The position numbers and the translations under genes were made by a program. Of a stretch of DNA of 64,000 nt, positions 37,971 to 47,378 are shown in pieces. Source of the stretch: an uncultured Erysipelotrichaceae bacterium (GTDB lineage Bacteria; Bacillota_I; Bacilli_A; Erysipelotrichales; Erysipelotrichaceae); the NCBI GenBank assembly GCA_944327105.1, contig CALVGN010000031.1, forward strand, positions 1-64,000, written 5' to 3'. Position 1 is the stretch's first letter. Every line of letters begins with the position of its first letter. Under the pieces are notes generated by a model, which worked only from the letters and a program-made list of their open reading frames with translations, was not told the origin of the DNA and did no database searches.

Positions 37971-38002
37971 AAAATAAGGATACCGTCGCGTATCCTTATT
38001 TT
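37971..38002. terminator. Bidirectional terminator between rnj and the CotH gene
   Basis: Thirteen-base arms AAAATAAGGATAC (37971-37983) and its complement (37990-38002) with a 6-base loop and a T run; both convergent genes can use it. Confidence 0.88.
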
Positions 38003-38029
38003 TTGCATTCATCGCTTTGATTTGATGAT

Positions 38030-39478
38030 TCATTGTTGATCGGTTTGCATCAAACCTTCCATTACTGCTTGATTGGAATCATACGCATTTCGCAAATCGT
38101 CAAAATCACCCAGATCTTGCAAATGGATCGTACTGCAATCGATATGGTTGGACCATAATTCATCCCGTAAAGCCAGTGTCCCGCCCAATTTTCCTTGAAG
38201 CTGAAGACGTACGCTTTTTCCACGTGCGGCCATGAATGCGTCCAATGTTTCCACTGCACGATGAAAATCTTCATAACTGCAGAATGCGGTGGGATCATTT
38301 TTGACATACGGATCGATCAATGCGATGGTTTCAACCATTTTTTGCTGATAATAGCCCGATTCAATATATTCGATCAAGAATCGATCCACGGTATCGCGAT
38401 ACATTTCAAATGCTTCATCTTCCTGCATCAAACGATGATATAGCGGCCGTTGCGTCATGATATCCCCTTCATTGGGTGTAAAAAACGGATAATTGATCAA
38501 AATAGAACTGTCTTTGATCGGATCGCTCATCCCTAAACTGTAGGTTCCAAAGGCCAGATTGTAATCCCAAGGGAGCATGGTCAAAATACCCGCCTTCTCA
38601 TAGAGCAGATAGTTATGTCCGGTATACCCCAAATAGGAATCCCAGTTGAGCACAAAACTTTGAATGACAAAATAAGGGATGGTTTCAATCATGTTCACGA
38701 CACTGGTGGCATCACCATGATTGAGCATATACAGACTGTCGATCAAGCGATGTTGATCAAGGGATGTCATATCCGTTTTAGCATGATCAAATATCTGATC
38801 ATAACTGGAAATATCATCATCGATATATTGCAATGCGATATCCCGATTATCGCCATTAAGATGGCGATAATCGGGTTTATACAGCACACCATGGTCTTGA
38901 CCATAGCTGCGGGAGGCATATGCTTCTTCCATTTCCTCAATGGCCAGATATAAGCCAAATGGTTGTCCGTTGATGGATACCATCACATAAGAACATAATG
39001 GCGTATTGACGCCAAGATGATCCATCATGTCAAAGACCATATACGTTTTCAGATAGGAATTATCCTGGAAGGACGCATCCAGGGAAAGTTTGTCTAAACC
39101 ATGGTAGGTATACCCATCGATATAATGGTCAAATTCGATTTTGAATGAATAACGGATCAGATCATAATCATGGATCAGATGCAATGAATTGTTTCCTTTG
39201 GCACGAAAACCGACATGGTAAAACCATTCCCCATCGATGCAGACATCCACATCCTGATAGGTTTCATTGATGGCTGTATCAAAAAAATGTTGGATATCTT
39301 GGATGTGGATATCGATGGTATGGACATAGGAATCATCAAATAATTTGGATGGATACAGCGGAGAAACGGTCACTGTATCCATTGGTTTGACCAGGGTCAG
39401 CATGATCGATCCCACTGCCATTGCGATGGTGATGATCCACATGATCTTACCCAATGCTTTATGATGGATCATGATCAA
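38030..39478 (-). CDS. CotH kinase family protein, membrane-anchored
   Basis: A 482-residue protein: one N-terminal membrane segment (IMWIITIAMAVGSIMLTLV), then an extracytoplasmic CotH domain. It has VGFRAKGNNSLHL, KLSLDASFQDNSYLK, FGLYLAIEEMEEAY, NWDSYLGYTGHNYLLYE and LTMLPWDYNLAFG, the segments that mark CotH protein kinases (ATP- and metal-binding Asp/Asn positions). CotH phosphorylates coat proteins in Bacillus spores; here there is no other spore-coat gene nearby. It is the last gene of the SigI operon and overlaps the DUF4956 gene by 4 bases. Substrate candidates are the secreted operon proteins. Confidence 0.87.
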   Translation of the reverse strand: MIMIHHKALGKIMWIITIAMAVGSIMLTLVKPMDTVTVSPLYPSKLFDDSYVHTIDIHIQDIQHFFDTAINETYQDVDVCIDGEWFYHVGFRAKGNNSLHLIHDYDLIRYSFKIEFDHYIDGYTYHGLDKLSLDASFQDNSYLKTYMVFDMMDHLGVNTPLCSYVMVSINGQPFGLYLAIEEMEEAYASRSYGQDHGVLYKPDYRHLNGDNRDIALQYIDDDISSYDQIFDHAKTDMTSLDQHRLIDSLYMLNHGDATSVVNMIETIPYFVIQSFVLNWDSYLGYTGHNYLLYEKAGILTMLPWDYNLAFGTYSLGMSDPIKDSSILINYPFFTPNEGDIMTQRPLYHRLMQEDEAFEMYRDTVDRFLIEYIESGYYQQKMVETIALIDPYVKNDPTAFCSYEDFHRAVETLDAFMAARGKSVRLQLQGKLGGTLALRDELWSNHIDCSTIHLQDLGDFDDLRNAYDSNQAVMEGLMQTDQQ

Positions 39479-40143
39479 CTCAAATAATCCCCATTATAGG
39501 AAACCAACGTGACCATGATGATCCCATCCATGGCATGCACGTGATTCAAGAATGTACTGTCTTCATCTTTCAGACGAACTTCATAATTGAGCTCCAGGTG
39601 ATCATCCATGACGGATTTGCTTTTTAATGACACTTTGGTACAGCTGGTTTTGACCATCGTTTGAATGGTTTTTTCCAGATCTTGTTTACAATGGATCACC
39701 AGGATATATGGTCGAATATTGACTTTGATGCGTGAAAAGACCACGAGCATCGATCCAATCGCCAATGATCCGATCAGTGCCAATGACAATAACCCAGCAG
39801 CTAAGATGATGCCGATGGATATCGACCAAAACAGAAAAGCGATATCCATGGGTTCTTTGATGGCGGAACGAAACCGAACGATGGATAATGCACCCACCAT
39901 GCCCAATGATAAAACCACATTGGATACTACTGTCATGATCAAAATGGTGGTGATCATGGTCAACGCCACTAATGTGAGTGCAAAACTTGGTGAATACATC
40001 ACCCCGCTATAACTTTGGCGATAGACCATGGCGATGAATAATCCAATGACTAATGCCAAAACAATGGCAATGATCATATCACTGTACGAAATCACGTTCA
40101 GTCGGTTGAGAAAATCAGATTCAAAGATATCGGAAAAACTCAT
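39475..40143 (-). CDS. DUF4956 membrane protein
   Basis: A 222-residue protein. About four membrane segments form the N-terminal half (IIAIVLALVIGLFIAMVY, FALTLVALTMITTILIMTVV, GMVGALSIVRFRSAIKEPMDIAFLFWSI), and a soluble tail of about 80 residues follows. This is DUF4956, a family often found beside VTC-domain and CotH genes. Function unproven; a channel or scaffold for the polyphosphate polymerase is a reasonable guess. It starts 11 bases after the VTC gene. Confidence 0.87.
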   Translation of the reverse strand: MSFSDIFESDFLNRLNVISYSDMIIAIVLALVIGLFIAMVYRQSYSGVMYSPSFALTLVALTMITTILIMTVVSNVVLSLGMVGALSIVRFRSAIKEPMDIAFLFWSISIGIILAAGLLSLALIGSLAIGSMLVVFSRIKVNIRPYILVIHCKQDLEKTIQTMVKTSCTKVSLKSKSVMDDHLELNYEVRLKDEDSTFLNHVHAMDGIIMVTLVSYNGDYLS

Positions 40144-40154
40144 GGGAAGACTCC

Positions 40155-40844
40155 TTATTCAAAATAGCGAGATAATGTGTATTTACTGGTTGCACCATGG
40201 CGACGATCGTTAAGATTGACCATCTGGCGGACGATGTCCGCCAGATAACGGTCATACTTGACTTCCAATACTGTGGTTTCAACCAATACCGGTATGGTAC
40301 AACCAATGGATAAAAAAGATTGGATACTGGGTGTGGTGGAAATATGTCGATCAAACGTGATGCGTACATTGTCATATGGATAAATAAATGGTTCCCGTTG
40401 GTACACAACGACCGTTACCGGATGCAGTCCTTGGCCTTTGATCTTGGCATAGAATTCCAACAACAGTGGATCGTTGGTTTCGACCATCCAATCATAATGA
40501 GAATCCAGGATATCCTTGGTCTGACCAAACGATAATCGGGTGGATATCTTTCCGCATAGGCCATTACGTTTGAATTTCTTTTCCAGTCGGATGAAACTTA
40601 AATCATCATCGTAATAACGGATCCTGAATTTTTCACGCACATTGACCCCAGCAATCTTGTCTTGGTATGCCTGATCATCAAAGGTATCGAAATACAATGA
40701 ATTGACCTGGTAAGTACCATTTTTAGCATGATTGTCATGCGTGAATACTTTCCGGCAGTTACTGGATAGCACCAGATCCTCCAACGGAGAGATCTGGTGC
40801 TTGAGTTCATGACGCATGGGTTGTTTGGTTTGTGGATTAATCAT
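40155..40844 (-). CDS. VTC-domain polyphosphate polymerase-like protein
   Basis: About 229 residues. It shows the basic tunnel motifs of VTC/CYTH polyphosphate polymerases: RHELKHQIS, VNSLYFDTFDDQAY, VREKFRIRYYDDD, FIRLEKKFKRNG, and the closing VLEVKYDRYL. The family makes inorganic polyphosphate from ATP. The start at 40844 (ATGATTAA) overlaps the stop of the repeat lipoprotein; the ATG at 40817 (MRHELKH) is an alternative. A longer upstream reading frame is only the reverse of the lipoprotein's repeats. No membrane segment, so it probably works with the DUF4956 protein. Confidence 0.88.
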   Translation of the reverse strand: MINPQTKQPMRHELKHQISPLEDLVLSSNCRKVFTHDNHAKNGTYQVNSLYFDTFDDQAYQDKIAGVNVREKFRIRYYDDDLSFIRLEKKFKRNGLCGKISTRLSFGQTKDILDSHYDWMVETNDPLLLEFYAKIKGQGLHPVTVVVYQREPFIYPYDNVRITFDRHISTTPSIQSFLSIGCTIPVLVETTVLEVKYDRYLADIVRQMVNLNDRRHGATSKYTLSRYFE

Positions 40845-42195
40845 CGTAATCGCTGCCGCCTGCATAGTCGGAGCCACCATCATCATAATTGGAACCACCA
40901 TCATCATAGTTGCTCCAACCATCATCGTAATTGGATTGACCATCATCCCAATTGGTATAATCGGTGACCCCATCATTGTTTGGTCCATAATCCGTATCGT
41001 CGTAATTGGTCACGCCATCGTTGTTTGGACCATAGTCCGTATCGTCATAATTAGTGACCCCATCATTGTTTGGTCCATAATCCGTATCGTCGTAATTGGT
41101 CACACCATCATTATTTGGTCCATAATCCGTATCATCGTAGTTGGTGACACCATCATTGTTTGGACCATAATCGGTATCATCATAGTTGGTCACACCATCA
41201 TTGTTTGGACCATAATCGGTATCATCATAATTGGTGACACCATCATTGTTTGGTCCATAATCCGTATCATCATAGTTGGTGACACCATCGTTGTTTGGAC
41301 CATAGTCCGTATCATCATAATTGGTCACACCATCGTTGTTAGGACCATAGTCGGTATCATCATAGTTGGTGACACCATCACTGTGCGGACCATAATCACT
41401 GTTGTCATAATCGGTGATCCCGTCATTGTCGAAACCATAATCCGATACATGATAATCACTCATCTGATCCACCACTTCGACGGATACGTTGCCATTATTG
41501 GCATGATGTTCAGCTTTGATCACCGTACCATCTAAGGCATAAACATCGTATTCGTATTCTATGCCATCGGCGACGAATTCCAATTCATAGACCGCTGCTC
41601 CATCATCGAAATCATATTCCCGTTCGCTAAAAACCGCATTCGCTGCATCGACATTGGCTTGAGCCAGTGCGATCTCTTTGGCTTTATCCAAAGAAATCAC
41701 GCCGCGATCATGTTCAGTGTAGCGATCATCGTAGTCATCATTGCTGATATCGACCACATCATTGTCCAATTCAAGTGAATCCACTTTAGCTTGAGAGGTG
41801 GTGGTCAACGTTGAAACGAAATCATCATCGGGAATGATGGAACCCGGTTCGATCTGGATGATGATATTGCGGGCATTTCCATCAATGGTGGTGGTCAGAT
41901 AACCATTGGAATGGATCCGATCGATCAGATCGGATACAACGGTTTCGACTGGTTTTCCGACAAAATCACCATAGGATGCGGTAATGGTTTGACCATCGTC
42001 GTTGATACCACGGATATTGGTGGTCAAACCATCGCTGTTGTAATCCACAGCGATTTTTGGATTGACGGATAACGTCAATGTTCCGGAATCACTGATTGCA
42101 CCGGTGGTTCCATTATCGTTGGAAGCACATCCGCTCATGGTCAGACCAAGCAACATGGCCATGGTCAGGGACATCATCTTGTTTTTCAATTTCAT
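40837..42195 (-). CDS. Repeat-bearing lipoprotein with RsgI-like ectodomain and PepSY domain
   Basis: A 452-residue protein. It has signal peptide and lipobox (MAMLLGLTMSGCASN). The region at about residues 40-140 matches the RsgI ectodomain (LTLSVNPKIAVDYNSDG, GINDDGQTI, DLIDRIHSNGYL). A PepSY domain follows (ISLDKAKEIALAQANVDAANA, YELEFVADGIEYEYDVYALDG). Then come nine exact 15-residue repeats (TNYDDTDYGPNNDGV) and an acidic Asp/Tyr/Gly tail ending SDYDD. Ribosome site GGAGGA at ATG 42195. It has its own SigI-type promoter (42260-42288). The repeats look Ca-binding or phosphate-associated; this is inference. Confidence 0.88.
   Translation of the reverse strand: MKLKNKMMSLTMAMLLGLTMSGCASNDNGTTGAISDSGTLTLSVNPKIAVDYNSDGLTTNIRGINDDGQTITASYGDFVGKPVETVVSDLIDRIHSNGYLTTTIDGNARNIIIQIEPGSIIPDDDFVSTLTTTSQAKVDSLELDNDVVDISNDDYDDRYTEHDRGVISLDKAKEIALAQANVDAANAVFSEREYDFDDGAAVYELEFVADGIEYEYDVYALDGTVIKAEHHANNGNVSVEVVDQMSDYHVSDYGFDNDGITDYDNSDYGPHSDGVTNYDDTDYGPNNDGVTNYDDTDYGPNNDGVTNYDDTDYGPNNDGVTNYDDTDYGPNNDGVTNYDDTDYGPNNDGVTNYDDTDYGPNNDGVTNYDDTDYGPNNDGVTNYDDTDYGPNNDGVTNYDDTDYGPNNDGVTDYTNWDDGQSNYDDGWSNYDDGGSNYDDGGSDYAGGSDYDD
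40966..41370 (-). repeat. Nine tandem 45-bp coding repeats
   Basis: Nine units of exactly 45 bases; the phrase GTATC recurs at 40994 and every 45 bases to 41354. Each encodes TNYDDTDYGPNNDGV. DNA copies differ at a few silent third positions only, so the amino acid sequence is under constraint while units were recently copied. Units at the ends degenerate (GPHSDGV, TDYTNWDD). Confidence 0.95.
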
Positions 42196-42259
42196 ACAAT
42201 CCTCCTTTTGCTCAATGTGTGAAACTTCATCAAGACTTTTCATCTTTACACCCATAGCT

Positions 42260-42288
42260 TACGGATCGCATTTGGGCAAAATCGGGGT
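42260..42288 (-). promoter_or_regulatory. SigI-type promoter of the repeat lipoprotein operon
   Basis: Reading the minus strand: ATCGACCCCGATTTT with ACCCC at 42284-42288, then 20 bases, then CGTA at 42260-42263. The same block with the same 20-base spacing lies upstream of sigI. C-rich -35 and CGWA -10 elements are known for SigI promoters in Bacillus and Clostridium. It gives a leader of about 58 bases before ATG 42195. Confidence 0.75.
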
Positions 42289-42322
42289 CGATTTGAATTT
42301 TTTTAATTTTTTTGATCATTGT

Positions 42323-43132
42323 TCAATCATCGTAATCACTGGTTGAACCATAATTACTGTCACCATCATCACTGGATCCACCATCCTCATAATCGGATGC
42401 ACCATAATCCGATTGTTGAGGTATTGCGGTAGCTACCGGTGTAGGTACAGGTGTTGGAACTGGTGTAGGAACCGGTGTAGGCGCTGTAGTTGCAGTGGGT
42501 GCTGGGGTTGGGGTTGGTGTAGGTGTGAAAGTGGGTGTCGGTTTCGGTTCGACCCACGCATCATCTACTACTTGTATCGTAACATCGACTTGATCATGTA
42601 AATGATCCTGCAGACTGGTGCGATAATGGATGCCCATATCGGTAAATGTGACATCATCCGGTGCATCGATACGGATGACGATGGTATCACCATCGCTTAA
42701 AAATCCCATATCCATGGCACGATCTATCAATTCAAGGGAAACATCATACTGGTTACGACCATAAGCATCATAGTCTTCAACCAATCGCTTTCCATCTTCA
42801 TTCAATCCCACCACATCTATGACATTGCCATACGTATTGATATCCAGTCGAACTTGCGGATTGATGGTTAGATATACCGATGAAATGATACGAATGGTAT
42901 TGATATAGATAGTGACACCAAAGAAAAGCAATAGGACCATGGTTAGACCAAGTACACCGATGAATATCGGTTTGAACCTAAATAATGGTTTTACGGAATG
43001 ATCCATCATCAAAATCGGATCGAAGATCACTTCACCTTTGGTATAACCACGGTTCGCTGCATAAACAAACATCCCGTTTTCATCCAACAAGACCACATAG
43101 GAGTCTTTTACGGACATGACGATATATTTCAT
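42323..43132 (-). CDS. rsgI: RsgI-type anti-sigma factor
   Basis: A 269-residue single-pass membrane protein. The cytoplasmic N-terminal domain (MKYIVMSVKDSYVVLLDENG) is the RsgI_N anti-sigma-I domain; the membrane segment is about residues 53-77 (IFIGVLGLTMVLLLFFGVT). The ectodomain has YLTINPQVRLDINTYGNVID and LNEDGKRL. Then come a Thr/Pro linker (PTPTFTPTPTPTPAP) and an acidic Tyr/Asp/Gly/Ser tail ending TSDYDD. RsgI holds SigI at the membrane until an outside signal. It overlaps sigI by 4 bases. The linker and tail would reach into the wall. Confidence 0.92.
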   Translation of the reverse strand: MKYIVMSVKDSYVVLLDENGMFVYAANRGYTKGEVIFDPILMMDHSVKPLFRFKPIFIGVLGLTMVLLLFFGVTIYINTIRIISSVYLTINPQVRLDINTYGNVIDVVGLNEDGKRLVEDYDAYGRNQYDVSLELIDRAMDMGFLSDGDTIVIRIDAPDDVTFTDMGIHYRTSLQDHLHDQVDVTIQVVDDAWVEPKPTPTFTPTPTPTPAPTATTAPTPVPTPVPTPVPTPVATAIPQQSDYGASDYEDGGSSDDGDSNYGSTSDYDD

Positions 43133-43839
43133 GCCATCACCCCTTTCAACATATGGACCAAGTGACCACGGATGATTTCATAACCATTGGTATAGATCAA
43201 TAACATGGCCATGACATATTTACGATGGCGTTCGATCGTCTTACGATCCACACCACTGCCATTGACCAATGCATTCATCGGCAATTTCATGGTTTCAACC
43301 ATTTCATCCAATAAATGCGGATTACGGATGGCATAGGCAATGACCTTTTTACATTTTTCCAATGAACGTTGCTGACGCGGACAGTTTTCCGTAATATCCG
43401 TCAATGTGAGGCCAAACCGGTGCATCTGATTTTCCAGTTCCTCGATTTCTGCTTGCGTGGCCAAACGCGATGGCGCGATGGGTTGCGCTTCTGCGATCAC
43501 ATCATGAAGTGTATGCTCACTTGCTTCGAAAGGAGCATCCATGGAAACGTGCGCGTGGCGTTTCAATGCTACAGCATGAGTTTTCAACCGACTTTCGATC
43601 ACCAAGGAAGCATACTTTAAAAAATTACCGCGCAAAGCGGAATATGACCGGATGGCTTCATGAAATGCCAGCATGGCAATGGAAAACTGATCATCGGATG
43701 CCTGTTGGACGGGACCATGCAAAAACTTCGCGGTTTCACTGCGAATAAATGGCATATATGTGCGAATCAATTGATCGGCTTGATCGATGTCGGTTTTTGC
43801 CAACTCAATCTGGTTCAGTAAGTCCCGCGTTTGGCTCAT
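43129..43839 (-). CDS. sigI: RNA polymerase sigma factor SigI
   Basis: A 236-residue sigma-70-type protein of the SigI group: YMPFIRSETAKFLHG, DDQFSIAMLAFHEAIRSYSALRGNFLKYASLVIESRLK (region 2) and CPRQQRSLEKCKKVIAYAI followed by NGSGVDRKTIERHRKYVMAMLLIYTNG (region 4-like DNA-binding end). It is coupled to rsgI by overlap. A SigI-type promoter 26 bases upstream of the start indicates autoregulation. Ribosome site AAGGAGACC. In Bacillus SigI answers heat; in cellulolytic clostridia it answers polysaccharides through RsgI. Confidence 0.93.
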   Translation of the reverse strand: MSQTRDLLNQIELAKTDIDQADQLIRTYMPFIRSETAKFLHGPVQQASDDQFSIAMLAFHEAIRSYSALRGNFLKYASLVIESRLKTHAVALKRHAHVSMDAPFEASEHTLHDVIAEAQPIAPSRLATQAEIEELENQMHRFGLTLTDITENCPRQQRSLEKCKKVIAYAIRNPHLLDEMVETMKLPMNALVNGSGVDRKTIERHRKYVMAMLLIYTNGYEIIRGHLVHMLKGVMA

Positions 43840-43864
43840 CCGTGGTCTCCTTCCGTTGATAGTC

Positions 43865-43893
43865 TACGGGGCAAATGTGCGTAAAATCGGGGT
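43865..43893 (-). promoter_or_regulatory. SigI-type promoter of sigI-rsgI
   Basis: Minus strand: ATCGACCCCGATTTT with ACCCC at 43889-43893, 20 bases, then CGTA at 43865-43868. It shares this block and spacing with the promoter at 42260-42288. The start point would fall about 20 bases before ATG 43839. Confidence 0.75.
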
Positions 43894-43994
43894 CGATCAT
43901 GCACTTTTAAAAACTTCTTAGGCATTAGTTTAATGAGTGAACATAAACTTTTTGAAAAATCGATGTTAAATCCACGTTAACCCAACAAAAAAAA

Positions 43995-44017
43995 GAAGAC
44001 GATCAACCATCGTCTTC
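43995..44017 (-). terminator. Terminator of the 44060 gene
   Basis: GAAGACGAT (43995-44003) and ATCGTCTTC (44009-44017) with a CAACC loop; on the minus strand it is followed by eight T residues. Confidence 0.88.
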
Positions 44018-44022
44018 TCGTG

Positions 44023-44070
44023 TGGTCAGACCAGCTGGTCTGACCATTGGATCATCTGGTTAGACCAGAT
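44023..44070. repeat. Composite palindromes with compensating changes
   Basis: A perfect 24-base palindrome at 44023-44046 (TGGTCAGACCAG and its exact complement) and a second dyad ATCTGGT-TAG-ACCAGAT at 44054-44070. In both, the usual ATGGT/ACCAT arms have become CTGGT/ACCAG on both sides, so symmetry was kept while sequence changed. The second overlaps the stop codon of the 44060 gene. Confidence 0.85.
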
Positions 44071-44437
44071 AAAATCGATCCGTTTGATTGAGCCGCTGCA
44101 ACGTGCGATCGGCTGCTTTCCAGAATTGTTCCAACGAAACGCCTTCATTCGTTAAGAAAAAGGTTTTCACCAACAATTCCACTTCCGAATATACCGCTTG
44201 GACATAGTTGTCAAACCCAGCATCCCATAAAATGGATGTACCACGACGTCGATGGATCAAATCCAATGAACTTTTGCTGAATTGTCGATAAGCCACACTG
44301 AATCGTTCGGCCCACTCCGTCAGATTTTCATCATCGGTCCATCCCAATTCCAATAACAGTCGTCGTATATTTTCTTGAATCTCACTCCACGCTTTTGCGG
44401 ATTGGTTACTTTGCATCAAAGTTCTGATCTCGCTCAT
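44060..44437 (-). CDS. Hypothetical soluble protein, 125 aa
   Basis: A helical, soluble protein (ENIRRLLLELGWTDDENLTEWAERFSVAYRQFSK, VEELLVK-like helices) with no signal or membrane segment. I recognise no family. It stands alone between the SigI operon and the PTS genes, with a clear terminator behind it. The last residues are shaped by the palindrome that overlaps its stop. The ribosome site is weak; ATG 44416 (MQSNQS) is an alternative start. Confidence 0.65.
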   Translation of the reverse strand: MSEIRTLMQSNQSAKAWSEIQENIRRLLLELGWTDDENLTEWAERFSVAYRQFSKSSLDLIHRRRGTSILWDAGFDNYVQAVYSEVELLVKTFFLTNEGVSLEQFWKAADRTLQRLNQTDRFYLV

Positions 44438-44530
44438 ACCAACATTTTACATCTCTACGAGTCAAATACGGGATACCAAGTGTGCATTTTCGTCGAAAAA
44501 CCTAATTATGTGAAACTTTACACGCTTCTT

Positions 44531-44836
44531 TTAGTCACCTAAAACATCCTTGACGTGTTCGATCACCGCTTTGCCATCCATCAATCCATACGCTTTCATA
44601 TCGATCGCTTCCACTTTGACACCCTCGCCCAATTTCGCTTTGATGTTGTTCATTTCATATTTGATCTGTGGTCCCAATAAAACGATATCGGCATCTTTGC
44701 CAAACTCTTCCACCTGGGAATAGGAATGCGCGTCCACCAGACAATCATACCCAATGGATGCAGCATAATCTTTCATCTTATTGACCAAAAGCGAAGTGGA
44801 AAAACCACCACCACAAAATAAACGGATCTTGCGCAT
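44531..44836 (-). CDS. PTS lactose/cellobiose-type IIB protein, copy 2
   Basis: A 101-residue IIB protein: MRKIRLFCGGGFSTSLLVNKM with the phosphorylated Cys, ending VIEHVKDVLGD. It passes phosphate from IIA to the incoming sugar. Start at 44836 with AAAGGTGG; a GTG two codons earlier is not preferred. It is a paralogue of the IIB at 46975; the active loop is CGGGFSTS rather than CAAGMSTS. Last gene of the beta-glucoside operon. Confidence 0.93.
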   Translation of the reverse strand: MRKIRLFCGGGFSTSLLVNKMKDYAASIGYDCLVDAHSYSQVEEFGKDADIVLLGPQIKYEMNNIKAKLGEGVKVEAIDMKAYGLMDGKAVIEHVKDVLGD

Positions 44837-44921
44837 ATCCACCTTTTCTCCTTTTCAACCATAATGAAAGGAAGGCAGAATCCCTTCCGCCTTCCCAAAT
44901 GTAATCCATCAACAGATCGTG

Positions 44922-46627
<1,706 letters not shown>

Positions 46628-46638
<11 letters not shown>

Positions 46639-46972
46639 TTTTTTCTGCCTCGAGCGATCCTTTGCTGATCAGTTTTTCATACAGATCGATAAACTGCGTG
46701 GCAATGATCTTGAACGCTTCGGCGCTCATCAGCTGATCTTCGGCGTGGGTGAGCAGCAATGTCGGATTAACGGCGTCACCGGCTGCTTCCTGCTGGACCA
46801 ATCCGGCATGCGCCTTGTGGCCTTCAACGAAGCACTCTTCGCCTTCTTTGATCAGGCTGCGGGCCTTGTCAAATTCACCGGCTCTGGCACAGCTGATCGC
46901 TTCGATGTACATGCTGCGGGCCGTACCGACGGCAGAGATGATCTGGAACGCAATCAATTCCATTCCTTCCAT
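46628..46972 (-). CDS. PTS lactose/cellobiose-type IIA protein
   Basis: A 114-residue helical IIA: AVGTARSMYIEAISCARAGEFDKA, GHKAHAGLVQQEAAG and LLLTHAEDQLMSAE, where His is the phosphorylated residue. It takes phosphate from HPr and passes it to IIB. Ribosome site GGAGACTAATC. Follows the IIB at 46975 by 2 bases. Confidence 0.95.
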
Positions 46973-46974
46973 GA

Positions 46975-47280
46975 TTAGTCTCCTAACTTGGCTTTGACAT
47001 CTTCGATGACTTTTTTGCCATCCATCATGCCATAAGCACGCATATCGATCGGTTCAACGATCTTGTCTTCACCGACCTGCTTTTTGACATCATTGAGCTG
47101 GAAACGAACCTGTGGGCCCAGCAAAATAATGTCAGCTTCCGGTCCATATGTGGCCGCTTCACTGATCGGATAAGCGACCACATCGCAGTCATAGCCGATT
47201 TCCTTGGCATAATTCTGCATTTTGGTCACCAGCAGTGAAGTGGACATGCCGGCAGCACAGAACAAACGGATTTTTCTCAT
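46975..47280 (-). CDS. PTS lactose/cellobiose-type IIB protein, copy 1
   Basis: A 101-residue IIB: MRKIRLFCAAGMSTSLLVTKMQ with the phosphorylated Cys, DIILLGPQVRFQL, ending VIEDVKAKLGD. First gene of the IIB-IIA-79aa-GH1-IIB operon, behind a promoter with a catabolite-repression site. The membrane IIC is probably the fused protein at 49007. Confidence 0.95.
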   Translation of the reverse strand: MRKIRLFCAAGMSTSLLVTKMQNYAKEIGYDCDVVAYPISEAATYGPEADIILLGPQVRFQLNDVKKQVGEDKIVEPIDMRAYGMMDGKKVIEDVKAKLGD

Positions 47281-47322
47281 GTTAAATTTACCTCTTCTTT
47301 CTTTGGACTTGAGATGAGTCCA

Positions 47323-47356
47323 TTATAAATGAAAACGTTATCTTTGCGTTATAACG
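47323..47356 (-). promoter_or_regulatory. Promoter and cre site of the beta-glucoside operon
   Basis: On the minus strand -10 TATAAT is at 47323-47328. ATGAAAACGTTATCT at 47329-47343 fits the CcpA consensus WTGNAANCGNWNNCW at every position and covers the promoter spacer. The palindrome CGTTATAACG (47347-47356) lies at the -35 position, which has no good hexamer, so activation by a regulator is expected. Points to carbon catabolite repression. Confidence 0.75.
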
Positions 47357-47378
47357 AATCCAAACTTGAAAAAAATTA

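Larger units (their letters stand above)
932..43302. repeat. 14-bp form of the palindrome (ATGGTNNNNACCAT), 7 copies
   Basis: Exact copies with a 4-base centre at 932-945, 22687-22700, 23627-23640, 30218-30231, 38324-38337, 38891-38904 and 43289-43302. The same arms with one more centre base show that the spacing is flexible. Confidence 0.85.

Noticed and set aside
40845-40988. Extended N-terminus of the VTC protein
   Set aside because: The extra residues are Met/Ile/Pro-rich reversals of the lipoprotein's acidic tail; the start at 40844 is coupled to its stop codon.
40966-41370. CRISPR-like array
   Set aside because: Units abut with no unique spacers and encode one continuous protein.
40816-41535. 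Long plus-strand reading frame rich in Ile/Val/Gly repeats
   Set aside because: It is the reverse of the lipoprotein's tandem repeats; no ribosome site, and the minus-strand gene has signal peptide, domains and promoter.
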